A program made the position numbers and the translations under genes. Source: Erysipelotrichaceae bacterium (lineage in GTDB: Bacteria > Bacillota_I > Bacilli_A > Erysipelotrichales > Erysipelotrichaceae). Taken from it: DNA of 64,000 nt. Below are positions 32,160 to 42,959 of this stretch, one piece after another (positions within the stretch are counted from its first letter, which is position 1; the number at the start of each line of letters is the position of its first letter). The stretch is taken from the NCBI GenBank assembly GCA_017428765.1, contig JAFRQF010000021.1, forward strand, positions 1 to 64,000. The letters run 5' to 3'. Below the pieces are notes generated by a model. The model did not search any database and was not told the DNA's origin. It was given only the letters and a program-made list of their open reading frames with translations.

Positions 32160-33055
32160 CGTAAGCCTGCCAGATACAGTTTATTGAGGTCGTTTGGAAG
32201 CTCGGCTTCCACAGACATATTTTCTTCCTTTAAAGGATGGTAGAATTCGACACTTTCCGCAAAAAGACCCATGCGTATGCATAAGTCGCTTTCCCTTCCA
32301 TATAACGTATCGTTGAGGATCGGATGGCCGATGCTTGAAAGATGAACCCGTATCTGATGGGTCCTTCCGGTATCCAGCGTGCAGTATAAGATCGAATAGT
32401 TTTTCGAGGCATTGCAGCCGACACAGCGCACCTTGGTCAGCGCGGACTGGCCGTTCTTGTGGATGATGCGCTTATTGGGATCGTGTCTGTCCTTGCCGAT
32501 CGGCTTGTCGATGCTGAAGATCTCACCCGGTTTCATCCTTCCCTCAGTGAAGGCGAGATAATTGCGACGGATCTTCTTTTCGCTTAACAGCTGATCCAAT
32601 AGCGGCTGAAAGACGATCGATTTGGAAAAGACCACAAGACCTGAAGTCTGCTTATCCAGCCGATGGATCGGGTAGGCGGCGATATGATTCTTATCGGCAT
32701 AGTGGCTCTTGACCATGTCGGCAAGCGTCACTTCCCTGTTGCCGTCAGAATGGACCAGAACATCTTTCGGTTTGTTGACGATGCATAAAAGCTCATCTTC
32801 ATAGACGATGTCGGGTTCGTTGCTTACTTTTTCATAAGGATAGGTCTCCGGATAAAGACAGATATCCAGATGCAGCCCGACGATATCATCTTCCCTTTTC
32901 ACGGGGTTGCCGTCCAGGCGTATCCATTTGTTCTGTATCAAAAGGTGCTGCATCTTCTTGGAAGGGATGTAGGCATCAAAAAACTCCTGTATCGTATGAA
33001 CGAACAGGGATCCCACATCGATATGCAGCCATGTATCTTCCAGTGTATAAATCAT
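32156..33055 (-). CDS. RluA-family pseudouridine synthase
   Basis: The 299-residue protein has an S4-like N-terminus (about 20-70) and the catalytic motif PIHRLDKQTSGLVVFSKS (Asp at about 136). It also has the C-terminal GRTHQIRVHLSSIGHPILND block. It isomerises specific uridines in rRNA or tRNA, and RluD-like specificity is likely but not certain. It is the first gene of the seven-gene operon down to prs; an AT-rich promoter region lies around 33056-33070. Confidence 0.9.
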   Translation of the reverse strand: MIYTLEDTWLHIDVGSLFVHTIQEFFDAYIPSKKMQHLLIQNKWIRLDGNPVKREDDIVGLHLDICLYPETYPYEKVSNEPDIVYEDELLCIVNKPKDVLVHSDGNREVTLADMVKSHYADKNHIAAYPIHRLDKQTSGLVVFSKSIVFQPLLDQLLSEKKIRRNYLAFTEGRMKPGEIFSIDKPIGKDRHDPNKRIIHKNGQSALTKVRCVGCNASKNYSILYCTLDTGRTHQIRVHLSSIGHPILNDTLYGRESDLCIRMGLFAESVEFYHPLKEENMSVEAELPNDLNKLYLAGLR

Positions 33056-33110
33056 GCCTCTATTATAGCAGGAAAGCTCCCTTTTCCCTCATCAAGGTCG
33101 AACATTAAGA

Positions 33111-33131
33111 AAGGGGCCTTACAAGCCCCTT
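33111..33131 (-). terminator. Terminator after the surface-protein gene
   Basis: On the minus strand AAGGGGC-TTGTAAG-GCCCCTT is followed by TCTTAAT. It sits five bases past the stop at 33136. Confidence 0.7.
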
Positions 33132-33135
33132 GTTC

Positions 33136-34989
33136 TTATCGTTTCGTTTTCTTTTTCTTTAAGAAGAGGAAGCCCGCCAGACCTAAAACAGCCAGTGCAC
33201 CTAAGCCATACCAGATGGCGTTGTCCTGCTTCACTTCGATCTTCACTTCTTTCGCCGGGAAGGCATAATCGCCCTTGGTGAAGATGGTCTCGGCAGTGAT
33301 GGTATCGCCATAGCCCGGGACCGGATAGACGTTGACTGCCGCATTTCCCGGAGCAGTAAAGACAGCCTTGCCGCCGAGCCTGATCTTTCTGGCTTCGTAG
33401 TTTTCGATCGGTTCGATCGTTTCCGCTCCTCTTTCGCCGGTATCGGCTGCCAGAGCCAGACCGTTCTCTGCGATCGAAGATACGGAATATTTCTTATCAT
33501 TGAGCGTAACTGAAATATCACCTGAGACGATGCCGTAGGTCTTGCTTTCATCATAGGACTTCACAGCACTTGAGACTGTGCCGTCTTCCACGATGAAGGC
33601 ACGTTCGGCTTCGATGGCTGATACCTCGCCCAAGCTGGCGATATTGATATCGATCGAAGAATCTTTCGATACTCTGACATCGCCCGGCGCCAGGATACCG
33701 GTAGAACCCATGACGCTTGGAATATCCATGTTGATGCTGATAGAAGAAGCGTTATCCAGAACGACGGAGCTTGAATTCTCGCCGGCTAAAATACCGCAGA
33801 AATTAAGCGCAAACGGCTCCTTTGACTTTTCACACTCAAAGGAGATATCGACCGAAGAATGATCGAGGTTGAGATCGCCTAAGTTGTCCAAAGCGATACC
33901 GGTGTAGTTGACCAGGTAATTGCTGTAAGGAACGAAGGTCTCTGCCTTGGCTGTGCCGTGCAGATCCATCTGCGTTCCCTGTATGTACATGCCGCCGGCG
34001 ACCTGGATCAGGTTCTTGAAGGTCGGGCCGACAGAGACGTGCGGTGCGATCGAAGAGACTTTGATCACAGAACCTTCATAGGTACGAAGATCGCCTCTGG
34101 CTCTGATGCCTGTGCCGTTTGGATGCAGGTCGAGAGTCGTTCCTCCTTCGACCAGGATCGTATTGGCGGTGATCGAATCGGAATAGACGCCTGCAAGGCC
34201 TTCGTCGATGATATTCACGCCAAGGTCGAGGTTTCCGTCCGCATAGATCGAATTGGAACCGCCCTTTAAAGTCAGCGTACCCTCACCGTCAAAGACCGCG
34301 GTCGGCGCATTTTCTTCGATACCGAAGTAGATATTGAAGTCGACGCCTGCCGAATTGTAATCGGCATCATAGAAGGTGTTTTCAATGACGTTGTCCCCTT
34401 CGAAATGGAAATTGATCTCCGGTTCGCTCATATGACGTCCGAAGAAGAAGACACCCAGAGACGGCGCCAGACGCCTGTCAAAGATGGCTTTCTCATTGGA
34501 AAGAGAGACGTTTTCAAAAGTGATATCGACGCCGTTGGCACCGAATGTCACAATGCCGGAACCGGCGCCCGCCTCGCCCAGGTCAAGAAGATCGCCCGGC
34601 TGCAGAGCATATTCGCCGACATATAATACTTTTTTATCGAGCTCGAAATCCGGGTCGGTCATGACCGCTTCTTCCGAGTAGATCTTGTTTCCGTTTTTAT
34701 CGGTGATCTCACAGACCAGATAGTGCGGATTCGGTCTGTATTCCGTGCTTGGAATGATCAGCATATCACTGGCTGCCGATTCGCCATCCAGCTCAAATAC
34801 CGTCCAGCCGTCAGACAGATACCACTTGTAGGATGCCACGTTTTCCGGATGGTCCACTTCCACCAGGAAGCTGGCACCTGACGGATACGGTACCTCCGCA
34901 TCTTCAGGCTGTCTTGTGATCGTAACACTTGCCTCATCCGCATAGACCGGAAGGGACAGGAACGATGAAAGGATCATCACTGCACTCAA
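33136..34989 (-). CDS. Large secreted/surface protein, signal frame off by one at an A8 tract
   Basis: The 600+ residue protein has a hydrophobic signal core (LSAVMILSSFLSLPVYADEA), beta-rich repeats resembling right-handed helix or carbohydrate-binding scaffolds (VEGGTTLDLHPNGTGIRARG and similar, about 270-470), and a C-terminal membrane anchor (WYGLGALAVLGLAGFLFL) with basic tail KKKKTKR. There is no LPXTG. The only ATG with a ribosome binding site (GGAGGAGG) is at 35038, but it reads ATGAAAAAAAATCTGTAA and stops. Losing one A of the A8 tract (35028-35035) would give MKKICNRSLRSLCLVFLSAV in frame. As written only a TTG (34989) starts this frame. Confidence 0.75.
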   Translation of the reverse strand: MSAVMILSSFLSLPVYADEASVTITRQPEDAEVPYPSGASFLVEVDHPENVASYKWYLSDGWTVFELDGESAASDMLIIPSTEYRPNPHYLVCEITDKNGNKIYSEEAVMTDPDFELDKKVLYVGEYALQPGDLLDLGEAGAGSGIVTFGANGVDITFENVSLSNEKAIFDRRLAPSLGVFFFGRHMSEPEINFHFEGDNVIENTFYDADYNSAGVDFNIYFGIEENAPTAVFDGEGTLTLKGGSNSIYADGNLDLGVNIIDEGLAGVYSDSITANTILVEGGTTLDLHPNGTGIRARGDLRTYEGSVIKVSSIAPHVSVGPTFKNLIQVAGGMYIQGTQMDLHGTAKAETFVPYSNYLVNYTGIALDNLGDLNLDHSSVDISFECEKSKEPFALNFCGILAGENSSSVVLDNASSISINMDIPSVMGSTGILAPGDVRVSKDSSIDINIASLGEVSAIEAERAFIVEDGTVSSAVKSYDESKTYGIVSGDISVTLNDKKYSVSSIAENGLALAADTGERGAETIEPIENYEARKIRLGGKAVFTAPGNAAVNVYPVPGYGDTITAETIFTKGDYAFPAKEVKIEVKQDNAIWYGLGALAVLGLAGFLFLKKKKTKR

Positions 34990-35094
34990 AAAGACAAGGC
35001 ACAGCGATCTGAGTGATCTGTTACAGATTTTTTTTCATAAACATTCCTCCTCCATTTTCATTTTCATCCTGGTGACGCAACATATTCGCAACAT

Positions 35095-36165
35095 CTATTC
35101 TTCGATCACGATGATCTTCGTGTTTCCCGGTGCGTTGAAACAGAAAGTCCGCAGGCCCGAATACGGGTCGGAGCTGTAGGCAGATGTTTCAATGCCTGCA
35201 TTTTCCAGACTTTCCTTGAGATATTCCGAATCATTGCAGGCGATGGTGACTTCCTGAACGAATTCTTCCTTATAATTGTTCGAACAGTGTACCTCGAACT
35301 GGTCTTCCCCAAGCTCGAAGAGATAATCCATGTCTTCCCCGTGCGGGATCGCCTTCTTCAGTCGGAAGCCGAGCTTGTTTTCATAGAAATCGAAGACTTC
35401 CTTCTTGTCCTTCGCGTATAAGACCGTGCGCTGTATCGAGAGCTTTGAAAGATACGGAAACAGGGCCTTTTCCTTTGCCCGGCGTTGGTAGCGGCGTCTT
35501 CTGTTACTTTCCTTGCGGAAGTCCGGATCGGCCAGTACATAGGCAAAGCGGATGTAGAAGGCAAGTCCGATGATCGATCCGATCATATTGGATACGATGT
35601 CATCGATGTCATAGAAACCCAGTTTTGCCATCAGCTGTATGTTTTCGATCAGCAGCGTCGTGATGAAACATGCCGACAGGACCCTTACTTTCATGTCTTT
35701 GCGGAAGAAGTCGAAGACATAAGGGAGAAGATAGCCCATCGGGATGAACAGAGCGATGTTCAGATAGACCTGGTAGATGTCCTCGATCTTGTTGACCTTC
35801 ACATGTTCCATCGCCGAAGAAAAGCCGTTGGTAAAGATGTCTTTGATGAAACCCAGGATCCCGTAATCGATCTGCACGGCATTGGCTAAGTCTTCATATA
35901 AGGCGACATGGACGAGGTAGTCATCGCTTGCCGACCTCGAGAAAAATACGACATAGGACAGTAAGAACACATACGCCGCAAACACGAGGATCAGGACGAT
36001 CTTCCGTAAATGCAGGTAGTGATCGGCCTCAGGGTTTTTACTGAGCCTGTCGTCGGGCGAGATGCCCAGTTTCTTACACAGAAAATGATCGGTCAGAGGC
36101 ATCCCTATGACCATGAGGATCGTCATCAGCGTGACGGACAGATTGGCATATAATCCGAGTTTCAT
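35095..36165 (-). CDS. VanZ-like membrane protein fused to a VOC domain
   Basis: The 356-residue protein has a VanZ-like region (residues about 5-215) with five hydrophobic segments and the signature IALFIPMGYLLPYVF followed by LLIENIQLMAKLGFYDIDDI. A basic linker (SNRRRRYQRRAKEK) follows. The C-terminal 110 residues read as a glyoxalase/VOC module (VLYAKDKKEVFDFYENKLGF, FELGEDQFEVHC, ETSAYSSDPYSGLRTFCFN). VanZ confers low teicoplanin resistance in some contexts; VOC domains bind metals or small ligands. The combination suggests a ligand-binding tail on a membrane protein. Confidence 0.82.
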   Translation of the reverse strand: MKLGLYANLSVTLMTILMVIGMPLTDHFLCKKLGISPDDRLSKNPEADHYLHLRKIVLILVFAAYVFLLSYVVFFSRSASDDYLVHVALYEDLANAVQIDYGILGFIKDIFTNGFSSAMEHVKVNKIEDIYQVYLNIALFIPMGYLLPYVFDFFRKDMKVRVLSACFITTLLIENIQLMAKLGFYDIDDIVSNMIGSIIGLAFYIRFAYVLADPDFRKESNRRRRYQRRAKEKALFPYLSKLSIQRTVLYAKDKKEVFDFYENKLGFRLKKAIPHGEDMDYLFELGEDQFEVHCSNNYKEEFVQEVTIACNDSEYLKESLENAGIETSAYSSDPYSGLRTFCFNAPGNTKIIVIEE

Positions 36166-36282
36166 AATTTAAATATATCCCAAAAACAGCACATCTGTCT
36201 TCCGCTTTTCCAAAGACGCAAAGATGTAAAGCGATGAAAAACTGCGCTAGAATAAAAGTGAACTGAATCAAGGAGGTAGTCT

Positions 36283-37074
36283 ATGGATCTGCTCAGCATG
36301 ATCGTTTCTTTGCCGATATCGCTCGGTCTGGTCTTCTGGATCATCCGTTTGAAAAAAGAAGAACCTTTCCCGAAAGGCACCGTCATAAAATCACTTCTTC
36401 TGGGTGCGCTCAGCGGCATCGTTTCTTCAGTCATCTACCTGGCATATGCGTTATACCGCGTGATCGATACGGTAGGTCTCGACACTATCATGCAGGCAGT
36501 CAACGATCCGGAAAATTCGGGCATGTCTCTTGTCGAAAAGCTGCAGGCTGCCGCTGCCCAGGCTGCCCCGGCGACCTTCTTATCCGTCTTCATCACGACG
36601 TTCTTACTTGTAGGGATCGTCGAAGAGATCATGAAGTTCCTGTTTGCCAAAGGCATCATGAAAAAGCCGGGCACAGCCGATACGCGGTTCGATGCCGTCC
36701 TGCTCTTCTCTCTGGTCGGCTTGGGCTTTCAGATCTGGGAAGATGTCGGCTATGCGCAAAGCGGCGGTATCCTGACTGCCATCACGCGTGCTCTGACACC
36801 GTTCCACTTCGTGTTTGCGGTCATCATGGGTTACTGGTACGGCAAAGCCAAGGTATCTCATAACGGCTTCTATACTTTCCTGGCCATTCTCGTCCCGGCC
36901 CTTCTTCACACGGCCTTTGATGCGTCTCTTCGCATGATGGCTCGTGAAGACATCTATATCATCCCGGCACTTGCCGTCACAGCGGCACTGTTCATCACTT
37001 TCATCGCACAGATCATAAAGATAAACAAATGGCATAAGATGCACAAATTATCGGAAAAGATCAGGGAGGCTTAA
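36283..37074 (+). CDS. PrsW-family glutamic intramembrane protease
   Basis: The 263-residue protein has about eight helices. The catalytic EExxK is in LLVGIVEEIMKFLFAKGIM (about 107-125), a second acidic site is in GFQIWEDVGYAQ, and the His motifs are in TPFHFVFAVIMGYWYG and ALLHTAFD. In Bacillus PrsW cleaves an anti-sigma factor; the substrate here is unknown. The ribosome binding site is AAGGAGGT and an extended -10 (GCTAGAAT) lies upstream. TAA is followed at once by the ATG of the next gene. Confidence 0.87.
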   Translation: MDLLSMIVSLPISLGLVFWIIRLKKEEPFPKGTVIKSLLLGALSGIVSSVIYLAYALYRVIDTVGLDTIMQAVNDPENSGMSLVEKLQAAAAQAAPATFLSVFITTFLLVGIVEEIMKFLFAKGIMKKPGTADTRFDAVLLFSLVGLGFQIWEDVGYAQSGGILTAITRALTPFHFVFAVIMGYWYGKAKVSHNGFYTFLAILVPALLHTAFDASLRMMAREDIYIIPALAVTAALFITFIAQIIKINKWHKMHKLSEKIREA

Positions 37075-37497
37075 ATGAGATATACAAGAAAAGATGATAT
37101 CATCGTCGCCCGCATCGACAGGGGCGAAGAGATCGTGGAAGAAGTAAAAAAGATCGCCGAAGCGGAAGACATCACATTCGGCTATATGAATGCCATCGCA
37201 GCGATCGATGATTTCTGCGTCTGCGTCTACAGTGTCGAAGAGAAAAAATTCTATGACCACAATTATAACGGTCCCTACGAGGTCGTCTCCTTAGGCGGTC
37301 CGATCAATAAGATGAATGGACAGCCCTATGTCCACTTCCATCTCTCGGCTGCCTCCGCGGAAGGAAATGTCGTCGGCGGTCATCTCAAATACGCCAGAGT
37401 TTCAGGCACCTGTGAGATGTTTATCGTCTTAAAAGACATTCCGGTCACAAGAGTATATGATGAGGAAACCGGTCTCAACATCTTCGATATCGAATAA
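37075..37497 (+). CDS. PPC/DUF296-domain protein
   Basis: The 140-residue protein is a single PPC (plants and prokaryotes conserved) domain. Motifs are IDRGEEIVEEVKKIAEAEDI, the zinc-site PYVHFHLSAAS (HxH), and GGHLKYARVSGTCEMFIVL. Bacterial single-domain members bind zinc and are often called DNA-binding, but function is not established. It starts directly at the stop of the PrsW-type gene, so the two are coupled. Confidence 0.85.
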   Translation: MRYTRKDDIIVARIDRGEEIVEEVKKIAEAEDITFGYMNAIAAIDDFCVCVYSVEEKKFYDHNYNGPYEVVSLGGPINKMNGQPYVHFHLSAASAEGNVVGGHLKYARVSGTCEMFIVLKDIPVTRVYDEETGLNIFDIE

Positions 37498-37521
37498 GAA
37501 ATATTCAAAATCAACGACGAA

Positions 37522-37557
37522 AAAGGCTTGGGATTGATGATATCATCCCAAGCCTTT
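37522..37557. terminator. Bidirectional terminator
   Basis: AAAGGCTTGGGAT and ATCCCAAGCCTTT form a 13-bp stem with flanking A and T residues. It lies between the convergent PPC and GH1 genes. Confidence 0.85.
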
Positions 37558-37560
37558 GTT

Positions 37561-39292
<1,732 letters not shown>

Positions 39293-39303
39293 AGTTTATC
39301 TCC

Positions 39304-40536
39304 TTATTTGTTTTCAGCTGCTTCTTCTTCAAGACACTGCTTGTCATACGCTACGACGAACGGATAGTAGATCGCAGCAGTGAGTGCCAGTAAGACCAGT
39401 ACGAGGATGACACCTCTGAAGTCATAGTTGACAAGGTAAGTCTGGATTGGGATAGGCATATACCAAAGCAGGAAGGAAGTCGAAGGGATCGTGACCATGC
39501 CGGCTTTAAGGACGACGTAGGTGATGATCGATACGACGACCGGGCAGATCCAGAACGGGATCATCAGCAGCGGATTGAATACGACGGAGCCGAATACGAT
39601 CGGTTCATTGATATTGAAGATACCCGGTAAGATGCAGGTCCTGCCTAAGCCTTTGAGCTTCTCGGACTTGCATAACAGGAACAGTACGCAAAGCATCAAG
39701 GTACAGCCCGTGCCGCCCAGCCAGATCCAGGCACCCAGTATTTCGTTGGTAAGGACTAATGTTGCCTTGCCGCCGGCTGCGACAGCTGCCGCATTCTTGG
39801 CGATGGCATCCATACCGACGGTATAGTAGACCGGAGTCAGAAGCCACGGGCTTAAACCGAAGGAATAGAAGAATGCCATTAAGAAGTTGATCAGTGTGAA
39901 TCCGAATAAGGACTGTGCGATGTTGATGAGCGGAGAGACCATGACGTTGACGATCTCATACAGATCCAAGTGCAGAAGGTTGCAGGTGACATAGGCACAG
40001 ATCATAATGACCATGATCGGAGCCATGGAATCGAAGCTGTCGACCAGGAACTTCGGCATCTTGGTGTCTTTCCTGAATAAGCTTCTCTTGGAGAAGAGTT
40101 TCATGATAAAAGCTACGAATAAGCCTGCAACGATGGCAACGAACATGCCGGAAGCACCGACTCTGTCAGATGCGACAGCGAAGTTGCCGTTCTCATCGAC
40201 GAAGGCCTGGCTCATCGCCAGCAACAGAGCAGCACCCATGAAACCGGCCTGTCTCTTATACTTCGGAAGTCTCAGTTTCTCAAGGACGAATGTCGGGACA
40301 AGGTAAGCGACCATCAGTGCGCTCAGGCCCATCGTGAATGTTGAGAAGTAAGAGAAATCCGGGAAGTTCGGAATGTATTCATTTAAGATCGAAATGATCG
40401 TGATGAAGGAAGAGATGATCATTACCGGAACGGTTGCGACCATCGTTTCCTGGATGGAAGCGATCCATGGGTTCCTTGCGATCGCAGATGCTTTCGGGCC
40501 AACGACGTTGGTCATCCAATCGATAATCTTTTTCAT
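39304..40536 (-). CDS. PTS cellobiose-type EIIC permease (second system)
   Basis: The 410-residue membrane protein has the EIIC signature FNINEPIVFGSVVFNP (about 310-325), GTGCTLMLCVLFLLC, and about ten helices. The N-terminal amphipathic helix (KKIIDWMTNVVGPKASAI) resembles that of the first EIIC. Substrate specificity within the beta-glucoside group cannot be read from the sequence. Confidence 0.92.
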   Translation of the reverse strand: MKKIIDWMTNVVGPKASAIARNPWIASIQETMVATVPVMIISSFITIISILNEYIPNFPDFSYFSTFTMGLSALMVAYLVPTFVLEKLRLPKYKRQAGFMGAALLLAMSQAFVDENGNFAVASDRVGASGMFVAIVAGLFVAFIMKLFSKRSLFRKDTKMPKFLVDSFDSMAPIMVIMICAYVTCNLLHLDLYEIVNVMVSPLINIAQSLFGFTLINFLMAFFYSFGLSPWLLTPVYYTVGMDAIAKNAAAVAAGGKATLVLTNEILGAWIWLGGTGCTLMLCVLFLLCKSEKLKGLGRTCILPGIFNINEPIVFGSVVFNPLLMIPFWICPVVVSIITYVVLKAGMVTIPSTSFLLWYMPIPIQTYLVNYDFRGVILVLVLLALTAAIYYPFVVAYDKQCLEEEAAENK

Positions 40537-40559
40537 TTGTATATTTCCCCTTTTCTTAA

Positions 40560-40865
40560 TTATTCGCCTGCCAGTTTCAGAGCCTGGTCAAGGATGTTCT
40601 TGCCATTCATCGTGGCATAGTCGCTTTCAGCGATGAAATCGAACGGTACATTGTATTCGGAAGTGATCTCACGAAGATTCTCTTCCAGATATCTGAGGTG
40701 CGGACCCGCTAAGACGGCAGCTCTGCCTTCTGCGTAGTCTTCAAGTTCTGTCTCGGAGATCGCATCGACTGTGATGTCAAGACCTCTTGCGACACCTTCT
40801 CTTTGTACGTTCTGTGCGATGAAGCTGCTGGAAGCACCGCCTCCGCATACGATCAAGATTTCCAT
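40560..40865 (-). CDS. PTS cellobiose-type EIIB (second system)
   Basis: The 101-residue protein has the phospho-Cys loop ILIVCGGGASSSFIA (Cys at 7) and LAGPHLRYLEENL. It is the first gene of the EIIB-EIIC-EIIA-GH1 operon and has an AAAAGGAGA ribosome binding site. It is divergent from the PRD regulator, with a perfect inverted repeat in the shared upstream region. Confidence 0.92.
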   Translation of the reverse strand: MEILIVCGGGASSSFIAQNVQREGVARGLDITVDAISETELEDYAEGRAAVLAGPHLRYLEENLREITSEYNVPFDFIAESDYATMNGKNILDQALKLAGE

Positions 40866-40932
40866 ATTTTGTATCTCCTTTTTCTTTACGCCTTCAGTTT
40901 ATCTTTCGGACACATTTCCTCTCAAATATTTA

Positions 40933-40953
40933 AATTACCGAAGCCCGGTAATT
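40933..40953. promoter_or_regulatory. Inverted repeat in the divergent PTS/regulator promoter region
   Basis: AATTACCG-N5-CGGTAATT is a perfect 8-bp palindrome. It lies 68 bases upstream of the EIIB start and 26-50 bases before the regulator start. It is a good candidate binding site for the PRD activator. Confidence 0.55.
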
Positions 40954-41002
40954 AAAATGCATGAAACATTATTGATATATGTCATACAATTTTAGTAGAT
41001 AT

Positions 41003-42898
41003 ATGAGGAAAAATAAGTCCGCAGAAGTCTTTTCCTTTTTGAAAGACCACCCTTTGCAAAGCTATTCCAGCAGGGAATTATCGGAAAAACTGGGCATCTC
41101 GGAAAGGATGATACGCAATTACATAAGACAGCTCAACGAAGCATCTGAAAAACAGATGATCCTTTCCGATGGCGGAAAGTACCGTCTTGATCCAAATTAT
41201 GACGCAGATAACTTTGATAAGAAACATCCCGATCTTTCGGCCGATGAAAGAGTGATGATCATCCTGTCGAAACTGCTGACAGCCGAAGAAGATGTCGACC
41301 TCTTCGATCTGACGGACGAACTCTACGTTTCCGAATCCACCCTGCAGGCGGATCTGAAGAAGATACGAAGGCGCCTTGCCAATTTCCGTCTGAGTCTGGC
41401 CAGCGATCACAATATGCTGCACATCGAGGGAAGCGAAAAAGACAGGCGTTCCTTTACTTCCTATATGATCACCAATACCCGCTACAAGGGTTTCATGGTC
41501 AATGATACGAAGCACTTCTTAAATGATGAGTATCAGATCTCTTTCATCAAAGAAAACCTCGTGAAGATCTTCAACGAGTGCTATTTCTTTTTCAATGATT
41601 ATTCATTGAACAACATCATCCTGCACATCATCATCACGATCGACCGTCTGAAAAACGGCTGCTTCTTAGAAGAAACGCCATTCTCTCTCAGCATCTCGAA
41701 GATCGAAGAAGAGGCTGCCGATAAGATCTGTGACTTCTTAGAGAAGAACTATGATATCAGCGTTTCGCCAGCCGAAAGAAACAACATCGCTTCGTTTCTA
41801 TCCTGCAACCTGGCAACGCTGGATTATCGCATGATCCATCCCGACAACATCGAGACCTACATCTCCCATGAGACGGTCAAACTTGTAAGATACATCCTGT
41901 CCAAGATCACCGATTACTACCAGATCGACAGTTTCGATGATGTCTTTTTCGCAAGGTTCTGTCTGCACGTCGACAACTTATTGAAACGGCAGAGTGCCAA
42001 CTTCTCGGTCCACAACCCGATGCAGATGGACATCAAGCTGTCCTACCCTCTGATCTTCGATATCGCCGTCTATGCGGCATCCCTGATCAAGGAAAAGACT
42101 TCCTATCAGATCAACCAGGACGAGATCTCTTTGATCGCCTTACATATCGGCAGTTTCATCGAATCCAACGATTCCAACAAAAACAAGGTCTCTGCCGTCT
42201 ATGTCTATGCGGACTATCATCAGTTCTACCAGCAGAACATCACCAAGATTCAGAACCACTTTGAAAACGATCTGAACCTGATGTATACGATCTCGATCTC
42301 CGACTACGAAAAGCTTTCTTCAAAGCCGGATCTGATCCTGTCGGAAGTGAATATCGATGACTGCATCCTGATCTCGCCTTTCATCACTTCCAGACAGCTC
42401 GATGCGATACAGGAAGCGGTCAAAGACCTGTCAAAAAAGAAAGAAGCCCTTCGCTACAAACAGGCGGCAAACGAGCTCTTCCATGAGGATCTTTTCTTCA
42501 CCGATATCTATGGAAAAGATGAATTCGAAGTCATTCACAAACTCTGTGACAGGCTGAAAGAAAAAGGCTATGTCGATGATTCCTTCATCGAAAGCGTGGA
42601 AACAAGAGAACACCTCTCTTCCACCTGTTTCATCAAACGCACGGCCATCCCGCATGCGATCGGCCAGAACGTTTCAAAAAGCTTCATTTCCCTTGTGACC
42701 TACGATCACCCGCAGAAATGGGGCAGTGAGGAAGTCGACCTCGTCATCCTGTTTGGCATCTCCTATGCCGAGCGGAAGAACTTCCGTTTCGTCTTCAACC
42801 ACATCGTTTCGATCTTTGAAGAGGGAGAAAACATCACAAAACTCGCCCGCTGTCGGACCTATGAGGAAGTTAAAAAATTTTCGCAATCGTATCTCTGA
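41003..42898 (+). CDS. PRD-containing BglG/MtlR-type transcriptional regulator (second system)
   Basis: The 631-residue protein starts MRKNKSAEVFSFLKDH; an ATG eight codons upstream (40979) is equally possible. HTH_11 is at about 10-55 (SYSSRELSEKLGISERMIRN), a second HTH at about 95-135 (LYVSESTLQADLKKIRRRL), and two PRDs at about 185-390 (ISLIALHIGSFIESND). An EIIB-like segment is around VYVYADYHQFY, and the EIIA domain is at about 495-625 with phospho-His RTAIPHAIG. It is divergent from the PTS operon it most likely activates. Two hairpins follow the stop. Confidence 0.88.
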   Translation: MRKNKSAEVFSFLKDHPLQSYSSRELSEKLGISERMIRNYIRQLNEASEKQMILSDGGKYRLDPNYDADNFDKKHPDLSADERVMIILSKLLTAEEDVDLFDLTDELYVSESTLQADLKKIRRRLANFRLSLASDHNMLHIEGSEKDRRSFTSYMITNTRYKGFMVNDTKHFLNDEYQISFIKENLVKIFNECYFFFNDYSLNNIILHIIITIDRLKNGCFLEETPFSLSISKIEEEAADKICDFLEKNYDISVSPAERNNIASFLSCNLATLDYRMIHPDNIETYISHETVKLVRYILSKITDYYQIDSFDDVFFARFCLHVDNLLKRQSANFSVHNPMQMDIKLSYPLIFDIAVYAASLIKEKTSYQINQDEISLIALHIGSFIESNDSNKNKVSAVYVYADYHQFYQQNITKIQNHFENDLNLMYTISISDYEKLSSKPDLILSEVNIDDCILISPFITSRQLDAIQEAVKDLSKKKEALRYKQAANELFHEDLFFTDIYGKDEFEVIHKLCDRLKEKGYVDDSFIESVETREHLSSTCFIKRTAIPHAIGQNVSKSFISLVTYDHPQKWGSEEVDLVILFGISYAERKNFRFVFNHIVSIFEEGENITKLARCRTYEEVKKFSQSYL

Positions 42899-42955
42899 TC
42901 CCGTAAAGGGATCTTTTGTATGCACAAAAAAACTTCGCACGGAGCGAAGTTTTCT
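42897..42955. terminator. Tandem terminators between regulator and BI-1 genes
   Basis: GATCCC-GTAAA-GGGATC with TTTTG (42897-42917) overlaps the regulator stop. AACTTCGC-ACGGA-GCGAAGTT with A and T runs on both sides (42925-42955) also serves the minus-strand BI-1 gene. Confidence 0.8.
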
Positions 42956-42959
42956 TTCT

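Noticed and set aside
33136..33240. Sortase (LPXTG) anchor on the surface protein
   Set aside because: The C-terminal helix and basic tail are present but no LPXTG-like motif precedes them.
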